Source of the DNA: Bryobacteraceae bacterium | GTDB taxonomy: Bacteria; Acidobacteriota; Terriglobia; Bryobacterales; Bryobacteraceae | Direction of reading: 5' to 3' | Assembly: GCA_030039005.1 (NCBI GenBank) | Contig: JASHQT010000577.1 | Location: forward strand, 1-30,582 | DNA: 30,582 nt | Shown here: piece by piece, positions 24,124 to 30,582 of the stretch | Numbering within the stretch: position 1 is the stretch's first letter | How the letters are laid out: each line of letters begins with the position of its first letter | Notes under the pieces: model-generated | Database searches by the model: none | Told to the model about the DNA's origin: nothing | Seen by the model: only the letters and a program-made list of their open reading frames with translations | Translations under genes and position numbers: made by a program

Positions 24124-24534
24124 GTGAGCCCGCGCACCATTGTAGGCTCGATGCTCGCAATGGCGTCCGCGCTGTACGCGCAAACCGGCGCCGTGCGCCT
24201 ACGCGTGATCGATGCCAAAGGCGCCGCCGTTTCAGGAGCGGCCGTATCTCTGGCCGACTCTTGGGATCGAACGATTCGAACGCTCTCCACAAACCGAGCG
24301 GGCGAAGTGCTCTGGAAGAAGCTCCCGCTCGGCGAGTGGTATTTCTCCGTAGGTCTGTCGCGCCGGCCGGTCGCCGTTTGCGACAGTCACGAGCGAACAG
24401 TCACGCTGCAGATTGCACCGCCATCGACAGGCACCGGGCAGTTTGTCGTGAACGGTGCGGCCGTCTTGCTTGATATCGAGCCCCTGGCGATTTGCGAGAC
24501 GCTCGACCTTGCTAAGCCTTCGGGAGCAAAATAA
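24124..24534 (+). CDS. Small secreted protein with Ig-like/regulatory domain
   Basis: 136 residues. It begins at GTG 24124, with a signal peptide ending near ALYAQ. The mature part opens as a carboxypeptidase-regulatory/Ig-like beta sandwich (GAVRLRVIDAKGAAVSGAAV, then LPLGEWYFSVGL), the fold that also heads the acidobacterial TonB receptors. Two Cys residues may pair in the periplasm. A TAGAAT hexamer at 24112-24117 lies so close to the GTG that the message could be leaderless. It ends 34 bp before the M19 dipeptidase start. Function unknown. Confidence 0.65.
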   Translation: MSPRTIVGSMLAMASALYAQTGAVRLRVIDAKGAAVSGAAVSLADSWDRTIRTLSTNRAGEVLWKKLPLGEWYFSVGLSRRPVAVCDSHERTVTLQIAPPSTGTGQFVVNGAAVLLDIEPLAICETLDLAKPSGAK

Positions 24535-24568
24535 CGGACTTCGCTCGCGTGTGCGCTATCCTCAGGGC

Positions 24569-25756
24569 ATGCGGGCGTTGTGCCTTCTTGCTATCGTTCT
24601 GTGCGTGAGCTTTGCTCAAACCAAGCCGGTCACAGACGCCGAAGTCGCGCGCATCCATCGTTCCATGCTGCTCATCGACACGCACAACGACATCACCAGC
24701 CGCACCGTGGACGGGTACGACATCGGCAAAAGCAAGAATGACGGCCACACCAATATCACTTCCCTCAAGGAAGGCGGCGTGGGCGCCCAGTTTTTCGCCG
24801 TCTACGTCGCATCGAGCTATGTCAAGGACAACCGCTCGGCGCACCGCACGCTCGAAATGATCGACACCGTCCGGCACGGCATTGTCGAACGGTATCCGAA
24901 CGATTTCGTACTTGCTACCACCGCCGACGATATCGAGCGCATTCACAGACAGGGCAAGATCGCCGCGCTGATGGGCATTGAGGGCGGCCATGCGATCGAA
25001 GACAATCTCGGCCTGCTGCGCGACTACTTCGATCTAGGCATCCGCTACATGACGCTGACCCATACCAATACCAACAATTGGGCCGATTCTTCGGGCGACA
25101 TCGACAAGCCCGGCGTCGCGCATCATAACGGTCTCACGCCGTTCGGCAAACAGGTGGTCCGCGAAATGAACCGGCTGGGAATGATGATCGATATTTCGCA
25201 CACCGCCGACAAAACGTTCTGGGACGCGCTTGAGACCAGCCGCGCGCCCATCATCGCGTCGCACTCCTCCTGCCGCGCGCTGTGCAACGTTCCGCGCAAC
25301 ATGACGGATCAGATGATCGCGGCACTCGCCAAGAAGGGCGGAGTCATCCAGATCAATTTCAATTGCGGATTCCTTTCGGAAAAATCGGCGGAGGCGGCCA
25401 AACACGTCGTGGACAGCACGCTTCCGGGCGCGGCGGGCGACGACGCCACGATCGCCGAATATAAAAAGAAGGTCCCGCCCGCGACGCTCGATGACGTGGT
25501 GGCGCATATCGATCACGCGGTGAAGGTGGGCGGGATCGACGCCGTGGGCATCGGCAGCGATTTCGACGGCGTGTTCTGCACGCCGCGTGGGCTGGAAGAC
25601 GTCTCGAAGTTTCCCAATCTCACGCGCGCGCTGCTGGAAAAGGGCTATTCCGAGCAGGACATTCGCAAAATTTACGGCGGCAACATTCTGCGCGTGATGC
25701 GCGCGGTGGAAGCCGAGGCCCAACGCGAAAAACAGAGGTCCGAGCAGGCCAACTAG
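24569..25756 (+). CDS. Secreted membrane-dipeptidase (M19) family protein
   Basis: 395-residue zinc peptidase of the renal-dipeptidase family. ATG at 24569 gives a signal peptide (LCLLAIVLCVSFAQ); an open frame reaches back to 24455 through the previous gene but has no ribosome site. Zinc-site motifs are intact: IDTHNDI (H39, D41), GIEGGHAIEDN with the bridging Glu, DISHTAD, ASHSSCRAL and IGSDFDGV. Family members cleave dipeptides, including D-amino-acid-containing ones, and sometimes beta-lactams; in a bacterium the exported form may recycle peptidoglycan or dietary dipeptides. Its stop overlaps the convergent DinB-like gene by 4 bp. Confidence 0.94.
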   Translation: MRALCLLAIVLCVSFAQTKPVTDAEVARIHRSMLLIDTHNDITSRTVDGYDIGKSKNDGHTNITSLKEGGVGAQFFAVYVASSYVKDNRSAHRTLEMIDTVRHGIVERYPNDFVLATTADDIERIHRQGKIAALMGIEGGHAIEDNLGLLRDYFDLGIRYMTLTHTNTNNWADSSGDIDKPGVAHHNGLTPFGKQVVREMNRLGMMIDISHTADKTFWDALETSRAPIIASHSSCRALCNVPRNMTDQMIAALAKKGGVIQINFNCGFLSEKSAEAAKHVVDSTLPGAAGDDATIAEYKKKVPPATLDDVVAHIDHAVKVGGIDAVGIGSDFDGVFCTPRGLEDVSKFPNLTRALLEKGYSEQDIRKIYGGNILRVMRAVEAEAQREKQRSEQAN

Positions 25757-26226
25757 AACTCGTACACGGGCGCGGCTTGTTCCGCGCCCACCACGCCCAC
25801 GCTGATCTTTGCGACGTAGTAATTTTCCGCGCGCACCGGCGCCTCCGCCAGCCTGCGCATCAGCGCGATTTGGCCCACGTGCGCGAGCGCATCGGCGATC
25901 GGGCCTTGGAATAATGCGTCCACGGAAACGTGCAGAGGGTCATCGGAAGCCAGGTAAGCATCGAATGCGGCGAGCGTAGCGTAGAAGCGCTCAGTTTCCT
26001 CCCGCCAGGGCTGCGGTTCCGAACTATGCCAGCGCTCCTGCCCTTGAACGGCAGACAAAGCCCAATCGAAAAGATCGCCCATGTGCGCGAGAATCTCTAC
26101 CGCCGTGCGCGCCCCTTCGGCGGGACGGAACTTGCAGAAGTTCTCGGGGGCATCGCGCAGCGGCTTGGCCGCGCGATAGGCGAGTGTTGCAATGGTGTGA
26201 CGCAATAGCTGACGTGCGGGATCCAT
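25753..26226 (-). CDS. DinB-like four-helix metal-binding protein
   Basis: 157-residue protein matching the DinB/YfiT fold: spaced His residues in RTAVEILAHMGDLFDW and in ADALAHVGQIALMRRL, all-helical composition and the usual length. Family members include bacillithiol/mycothiol-dependent transferases, but this branch has no known reaction. It starts 14 bp after the porin-like gene and so is likely the third gene of a HAD-porin-DinB unit. Ends convergent with the dipeptidase gene, 4 bp overlap. Confidence 0.8.
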   Translation of the reverse strand: MDPARQLLRHTIATLAYRAAKPLRDAPENFCKFRPAEGARTAVEILAHMGDLFDWALSAVQGQERWHSSEPQPWREETERFYATLAAFDAYLASDDPLHVSVDALFQGPIADALAHVGQIALMRRLAEAPVRAENYYVAKISVGVVGAEQAAPVYEF

Positions 26227-26240
26227 TTCCCTAGGCTACT

Positions 26241-27596
26241 TCACTTCGCGATGAGCGGATGGATACCGAATTCGATGTGTAGCCGCACCGATTCTACCCA
26301 CAGCGGGCCGCGGTCGTGGTTGTACGCCAAATTGTTGTAGTGCTGGGCATCGAAACTGACAGAAAAGCCGCGATAGACATGCGCGCTGTAGTAACCCTCC
26401 CACAGATATTCCGGCGCGTAGTTGAGCTTTCCGTCGCCGATTAGGAAATCCAGGCCGCCCAAGGCGAGATACACCGCGTGTACGCCCGATATCCCCGCCG
26501 CAGCGAACGCACTCCCGACAACATCATCCTTCCGGTGCCAACGCGTCCCTTTGAACGACACGCCGGCTTCAGCCAGCCGGTCAATCGCGGTGAAGGCGAA
26601 GTCCTCGGTCTTGCCGTCGTTCCACCCCAATCGCGAGAAAATGCCGACGTCAGAGCTGATCTCCTGATCGAAGCTGATCCCGGTCCCATACTTGCCCGTG
26701 CCAGGCTTGCGAATGGCCTGCACGCTGGGCGTCGTGCCGGTTTCTTCGGCCAACTGGACCGCCTCGACATAACTGCCCGAGCGCGTCCGATTCAAATATT
26801 GCAGCCAGCGAACCGCGCCCGGATGCTTTCGGATCGAATAGCGCCGCTCTTCTTCCCAAGTATGGCCTTGGTCTACAAAAAGGCGGCGATCGAACTGCGG
26901 GCCATTTGCCACTCGCGGCTCGGCCGCCACGCCGTAGCGGAACGACCAGTCCTTCGTGTGAAATTCATCCACGATTCCCCACGTGTAGCCACGTACATCG
27001 GCCGGATAATCCCAGGCGCCGTTGTACATCAATCCCCAGGCCATGAACTGCGTTCGGGGATCGTGCGAATAACTGTTGCCGTCGAAGAAATCAGTGAGCG
27101 AGAAGCGGCCCACATAGATGGTGTCGCGCACCATGGGCCGCTCGCCAGCCAGTTGATTCTCGTCGCTGTCGAAATGCTCCATTTCATCGCCGAAGCCGAA
27201 ATCGTGCTGGACGTAAAGCCGCGCGATATAGGGCTTGGGAGTAGCGCTGGCGACGCGCGGCAATTCGCCGTTGGATGGATCCGCCAACCCATCGACGTTG
27301 CTGAACCCACGGCCTCCCGCAATCTCCGGATTGAAATAAAACTGCGTCCCTGCGCCGAGGTTGAGACCAAAGAACAAAGTAGTGGTGATCGAGACGTCGC
27401 GCTCCGGGTAGTCCTGAAGGCTCAAGGGCCCTTCGTATGGCGAATAAAAAGTTCCGTGCTGCTGGCCGATGGAGGTCGCCTGGTAGTAAAGATTCCAGTT
27501 CTCCGACGGATCAGGCGGCGGAACGTCCGCGGATTGCGCCGCAAGATAGAAAGGCACCGCGACGAGCAGCACGCCGATGTTGCGGAGCGCGATCAT
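26241..27596 (-). CDS. Outer-membrane carbohydrate-porin-like (OprB-type) protein
   Basis: 451 residues with a signal peptide (NIGVLLVAVPFYLAAQ) and a barrel-like pattern of alternating aromatic and polar residues. Family-type stretches include YQATSIGQQHGTFYSPYEG near the N-terminus, GRFSLTDFFDGNSYSHDPR in the middle and YLWEGYYSAHVYRGFSVSFD near the end, close to OprB-type carbohydrate porins. It would let sugars or small anions through the outer membrane. The C-terminus (FGIHPLIAK) does not end in an aromatic residue, which is unusual for a BAM substrate. ATG at 27596 begins 7 bp after the HAD stop. An OprB-superfamily relative with another substrate cannot be excluded. Confidence 0.7.
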   Translation of the reverse strand: MIALRNIGVLLVAVPFYLAAQSADVPPPDPSENWNLYYQATSIGQQHGTFYSPYEGPLSLQDYPERDVSITTTLFFGLNLGAGTQFYFNPEIAGGRGFSNVDGLADPSNGELPRVASATPKPYIARLYVQHDFGFGDEMEHFDSDENQLAGERPMVRDTIYVGRFSLTDFFDGNSYSHDPRTQFMAWGLMYNGAWDYPADVRGYTWGIVDEFHTKDWSFRYGVAAEPRVANGPQFDRRLFVDQGHTWEEERRYSIRKHPGAVRWLQYLNRTRSGSYVEAVQLAEETGTTPSVQAIRKPGTGKYGTGISFDQEISSDVGIFSRLGWNDGKTEDFAFTAIDRLAEAGVSFKGTRWHRKDDVVGSAFAAAGISGVHAVYLALGGLDFLIGDGKLNYAPEYLWEGYYSAHVYRGFSVSFDAQHYNNLAYNHDRGPLWVESVRLHIEFGIHPLIAK

Positions 27597-27603
27597 ACAC
27601 TCA

Positions 27604-28287
27604 TTAGAGTAGGTCGTCTACCCTGACTGAGCGCAGATCCTCAACCGCAATATGCGGCGAGTGCGAGTTTAGTTCTTCCAGCCCGACGATTCCGGTCCCG
27701 ACCGCGACGGACCGAATGCCGTTGGCTTTGGCCGCCAGGACATCGTTGGGATGATCTCCGATGAGCGTGATGGCACTGTCGCGGCCAATCCATTTTTCTT
27801 TTCGCGCTTTCCGAATTGCCACGCGCACCAGTTCAGCGCGGCTGTGCGCCATTTCGGCGAACGCGCCGAAGCGGAAGTATTTCCGAAGCCCGGTGCGCTC
27901 CATCTTGCGCCAGCCGATGCGCGAGAGATTGCCGGTCACGAGGCCAATCACGACATCGCGCGCCGTCAAGCGCCGCAGCAGCGTTCGAACACCAGGGCAG
28001 ACCTTGCGCGAAATGTCGGGCACGCGCCGAACGTAGATGGATTGGGCGCGCGCAATCACTTCCGGCATCGCCCGGCGAGTGGCGGACCGCGACATACCGG
28101 CCTGCAGCATCATCGTGGTCAAGATTTCGCGATCCAGCATCCCGGCTACCGGCACGCCTTCGGTGGTGGTCTCGACATGCGTGACGCGACGGATGGCATC
28201 CACCAAGGCCTCGCGGTGATGCGGCCCGGCGCGGCGAATCAACGTGCCGTCGATGTCGAAAAGCACGAGCGCATTGGATTGGTTCAA
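27604..28287 (-). CDS. HAD-superfamily phosphatase (phosphoglycolate-phosphatase-like)
   Basis: 227 residues. Motif I is LFDIDGTL (nucleophile D11, acid D13), motif II LVTGN, motif III a Lys around RKARKEKW, motif IV GDHPND. The helical cap between motifs I and II has the C1 form of phosphoglycolate phosphatases and beta-phosphoglucomutases. The substrate is a small phosphorylated metabolite, not further defined. The first in-frame start is TTG at 28287, with AAAGG directly adjacent; GTG at 28266 is possible but would leave only two residues before the nucleophile. It heads a tight operon with the porin-like and DinB-like genes, and is divergent from the macrodomain gene. Confidence 0.88.
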   Translation of the reverse strand: MNQSNALVLFDIDGTLIRRAGPHHREALVDAIRRVTHVETTTEGVPVAGMLDREILTTMMLQAGMSRSATRRAMPEVIARAQSIYVRRVPDISRKVCPGVRTLLRRLTARDVVIGLVTGNLSRIGWRKMERTGLRKYFRFGAFAEMAHSRAELVRVAIRKARKEKWIGRDSAITLIGDHPNDVLAAKANGIRSVAVGTGIVGLEELNSHSPHIAVEDLRSVRVDDLL

Positions 28288-28339
28288 CCTTTATGATAGC
28301 TTCGCTGTACTATGAAGGGCATATAGAAAAGGACGGCAT

Positions 28340-28933
28340 ATGGAAATCGATTTTCCACGTGGGAAAAAATTGCGCTTGGTGGTCGGGGATATCACCAAGA
28401 TCCGCGTCGACGCCATCGTCAACGCGGCGAACTCGCGTTTGGCCGGTGGAGGCGGAGTGGACGGGGCAATCCATCGCGCGGGCGGACCGGCCATTATGCG
28501 CGAGTTGGATGCGATACGAGAGGGCAAGGGTGGATGTCCCACCGGCAGCGCCGTGGCCACGGGCTCCGGATCTCTGCCAGCGAAACATGTTTTCCACGCC
28601 GTCGGACCGATTTATCGCGACGGACGTCATCGCGAACCGGAGCTGCTGGCGAGTTGTTATCGCACCTGCCTCGATCTGGCCGCCGAGCACGGCGTCCGCA
28701 GCATCAGCTTTCCCGCCATCAGCACGGGAGCGTACGGCTATCCGCTCGAAGAGGCGGCCCGCATTGCGCTGGAAACGATTGCGGCCCGGTTGCGCGAAGA
28801 TTCCTGTCCAGTGAAAGATGTCTTGTTCGTGCTGTTCGATCAGGGTACGTATAACGAATACGCGCGCATCGCGGCAGCGCACGTCACGGCAGGGCGCGTC
28901 ACTTCTTCAAAAACTGCTGAATCGCCTTCGTAG
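28340..28933 (+). CDS. Macrodomain ADP-ribose-binding protein, probable deacetylase
   Basis: 197 residues, a single MacroD-type domain with a short tail. Diagnostic loops are present: VDAIVNAANSRLAGGGGVDG (loop 1 with the Asn that orders catalytic water), GCPTGSAVATG, HAVGPIY and FPAISTGAYGYP. Such enzymes remove the acetyl group from O-acetyl-ADP-ribose or ADP-ribose from acidic residues. ATG at 28340 has AAGGA about 8 nt upstream. The last 35 bp overlap the end of the convergent aminotransferase gene. No ADP-ribosyltransferase or sirtuin lies nearby. Confidence 0.94.
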   Translation: MEIDFPRGKKLRLVVGDITKIRVDAIVNAANSRLAGGGGVDGAIHRAGGPAIMRELDAIREGKGGCPTGSAVATGSGSLPAKHVFHAVGPIYRDGRHREPELLASCYRTCLDLAAEHGVRSISFPAISTGAYGYPLEEAARIALETIAARLREDSCPVKDVLFVLFDQGTYNEYARIAAAHVTAGRVTSSKTAESPS

Positions 28934-30095
28934 CCTGCCGCGTGCGGTGCTGGTTTTCGATGAGCGCGAAACGTACGTGGCCTTCGCCCAGCGGCCCGAA
29001 CCCGATGCCCGGCGATACCGCCACCAGCGCTTTCTCTAGAAGCAGCTTGGAGAATTCGAGCGAGCCTTTCGCGCGGTATTTCTCCGGGATAGGCGCCCAG
29101 ACGAACATCGTTCCTTGCGCTGGCGTAACCGCCCAGCCCGCTCGATCGAGACCGGAGATCAACACATCGCGACGCTTCTGATACACCGCGCGGATCTTCT
29201 CGGTGTCCTTGGCACACTCGCGCAGCGCGATGATGGACGCAATCTGGATGGGCTGAAACACACCGTAATCGAGATAGCTCTTGATACGCGCCAGCGCCCC
29301 GATCATTTTCTTGTTCCCTATGCAAAAGCCCACGCGCCAGCCCGCCATGTTGAAGCTTTTCGACATGGAGTAAATCTCGACCGCGATTTCCTTGGCCCCC
29401 TCCACCTGCAAAATGCTGGGCGGTTCATAGCCGTCGAAGCCCAGGTCGGCATAAGCAAAATCGTGCACGATCATGGTGCCGTGCCGCGCGGCCAGCGCGA
29501 CAATATCGCGGAAAAATTGCAGATCGACGCACAGCGTGGTGGGGTTGTGCGGGAACGAAATCAAGATCATCCGCGGCTTGCGCGAGGACGTGTTGTATAG
29601 GTGCTCCAGCCGGTTCAAGAATTCGGCGGGCGTCGGCATGGGGAGCATGCAAGCGTGACCTTCCGCCATGATCACGCCGTATTGATGAATCGGATATGCC
29701 GGGTTCGGCGAAACCACGGCATCGCCCGGCCCGATAACAGCAAACAGCAGATGTGCGAGCGCGTCCTTGGCGCCGATGGTGACGATCGCTTCGGTTTCCG
29801 AATCCAGCTCCACGCCGTATTTGGCCGCATAGCGCTTGGTGATTTCGGCACGCAGACGCGGGATGCCGCGCGACATCGAATAGCGGTGATTGCGCGGGTT
29901 GCGCACCGCATCGATCAGCTTTTTCACCACCGGCTCCGGCGTCGGGCCGTCCGGATTGCCCATGCCGAGGTCTACCACGTCCAGTTGTGCCGCGCGTGCC
30001 TTGGCCTTCATCTCGTTGATGACGGCGAAGACATAAGGCGGCAATTTCTGGATGCGATAAAACTCTTCGCCCGAAGGCGCGGTGGATGAAGCCAT
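28899..30095 (-). CDS. alaC: Class I aminotransferase, AlaC-type (alanine transaminase)
   Basis: 398-residue fold-type-I aminotransferase. It matches the AlaC/YfdZ group along its length: FYRIQKLPPYVFAVINEM, DLGMGNPDGPTPE, SPNPAYPIHQYG, SFPHNPTTLCVD and SMSKSFNMAGWRVGF with PLP lysine K246. AlaC makes alanine from pyruvate and glutamate; LL-diaminopimelate aminotransferase is a close relative, but the NPDGPTP and YPIHQYG motifs favour AlaC. Start at ATG 30095; no clear ribosome site. Only 16 bp separate it from the divergent YkgJ-type gene. Confidence 0.88.
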   Translation of the reverse strand: MASSTAPSGEEFYRIQKLPPYVFAVINEMKAKARAAQLDVVDLGMGNPDGPTPEPVVKKLIDAVRNPRNHRYSMSRGIPRLRAEITKRYAAKYGVELDSETEAIVTIGAKDALAHLLFAVIGPGDAVVSPNPAYPIHQYGVIMAEGHACMLPMPTPAEFLNRLEHLYNTSSRKPRMILISFPHNPTTLCVDLQFFRDIVALAARHGTMIVHDFAYADLGFDGYEPPSILQVEGAKEIAVEIYSMSKSFNMAGWRVGFCIGNKKMIGALARIKSYLDYGVFQPIQIASIIALRECAKDTEKIRAVYQKRRDVLISGLDRAGWAVTPAQGTMFVWAPIPEKYRAKGSLEFSKLLLEKALVAVSPGIGFGPLGEGHVRFALIENQHRTRQATKAIQQFLKK

Positions 30096-30096
30096 A

Positions 30097-30117
30097 AAAT
30101 GATTTTAGGAAATGATT
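30097..30117. repeat. 8-bp direct repeat between divergent starts
   Basis: AAATGATT occurs at 30097-30104 and 30110-30117, period 13, filling the 16-bp gap between the alaC and ykgJ-type starts. The second copy contains the ykgJ-type start codon. It may be chance in an AT-rich spacer or a small operator. Confidence 0.4.
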
Positions 30118-30582
30118 ACCGATCTCGTCCAGATCCGCCGCCTGGAACAGCAGCAGAGAGCCGAAAATCAGCGTTTCAAGGCGTATTTCCGGCACCATCG
30201 CCATTCCGACCGCAGGCTGCGGCATTTTGGCGAACAGGTCGAAGCCGAGATCGATTGCACGGCGTGCGCTAATTGCTGCCGCGTGGGCGAGGTCGCGCTC
30301 ACGGCAAAGGACATCGAGAAGCTGGCGAAGTTCATCGGCATGAGCGAGAGCGAATTCGTGGAGCAATATACGTCGCGCGATGCCGCGGGAGCGATGAATC
30401 TGAAGCGCGGCGAGAACGGCTGCGTATTCTTAGAGGATAATTTGTGCAGCGTCTACGAAGCGCGTCCCCATATTTGCGCGAATTTCCCGCACGTGGTGCG
30501 CGGCTCGGGATCGGTTTCAAGCCGCATGGACCGTTTTCTCGACCGCGCGGGCTATTGCCCGATCGTGTACAACTGGATGGAG
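30112..30582 (+). CDS. YkgJ-family cysteine-cluster protein (3' end outside window)
   Basis: 157 residues are visible and the frame is still open at the window edge. The family pattern is clear: IDCTACANCCRVG, then GCVFLEDNLCSVYEARPHIC and YCPIVYNWME. These proteins bind Fe-S or Zn through the conserved cysteines; their role is unsettled. ATG at 30112 is the only plausible start; AGGA is almost adjacent, so ribosome binding is unusual or the message is leaderless. It is divergent from alaC. Confidence 0.85.
   Translation, partial: MITDLVQIRRLEQQQRAENQRFKAYFRHHRHSDRRLRHFGEQVEAEIDCTACANCCRVGEVALTAKDIEKLAKFIGMSESEFVEQYTSRDAAGAMNLKRGENGCVFLEDNLCSVYEARPHICANFPHVVRGSGSVSSRMDRFLDRAGYCPIVYNWME

Overview
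The window suggests a GC-rich acidobacterium, most like the Bryobacterales/Solibacter group. The supporting signs are a large Oar-type TonB-dependent receptor with an N-terminal carboxypeptidase-regulatory domain, a PadR regulator paired with a 'permease prefix' membrane protein, secreted proteins with Ig-like regulatory domains, and an rpoN-hpf-rapZ block. This placement is inferred from gene families, not from a marker gene. No rRNA, tRNA, CRISPR array or insertion sequence was seen.

Layout. 175-3990 (-) is the outer-membrane receptor with a plausible promoter. 4340-4720 (+) looks like a decayed secreted-protein gene interrupted by one TAG. 4790-5950 (+) is a response regulator fused to a SpoIIE-type PP2C phosphatase. 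5956-6911 (-) is a translationally coupled PadR/membrane-protein pair with a perfect inverted repeat over the padR start. 6957-10133 (-) is the housekeeping block rpoN, hpf, rapZ.

10400-19520 (-) is the most interesting part: a compact nonribosomal peptide locus. In transcription order it has a stand-alone adenylation-carrier protein (specificity residues read as Leu), a cytochrome P450 starting 4 nt later, a C-A-T-TE synthetase whose specificity residues read as Ser (EntF-type), and, after a 262-bp gap, a class III aminotransferase. The thioesterase has Cys in place of the usual nucleophilic Ser. The simplest model is that Leu is loaded on the first carrier, is perhaps beta-hydroxylated there by the P450, is condensed with Ser, and is released by the Cys thioesterase as an ester, lactone, oligolactone or free acid. 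The operon start carries two inverted repeats sharing an RTACTG core.

19900-30582 is mixed accessory and housekeeping content: a secreted alpha/beta-hydrolase-like protein without an obvious Ser nucleophile; an overlapping pair of a GT2 glycosyltransferase and a GT39-like membrane glycosyltransferase; a small secreted Ig-like protein; a secreted M19 dipeptidase; a tight HAD phosphatase / carbohydrate-porin-like / DinB-like operon; a macrodomain protein; an AlaC-type aminotransferase; and a divergent YkgJ-type zinc/iron-cluster protein cut by the window edge. Genes are densely packed with several overlaps, and non-ATG starts (TTG, GTG) are common.
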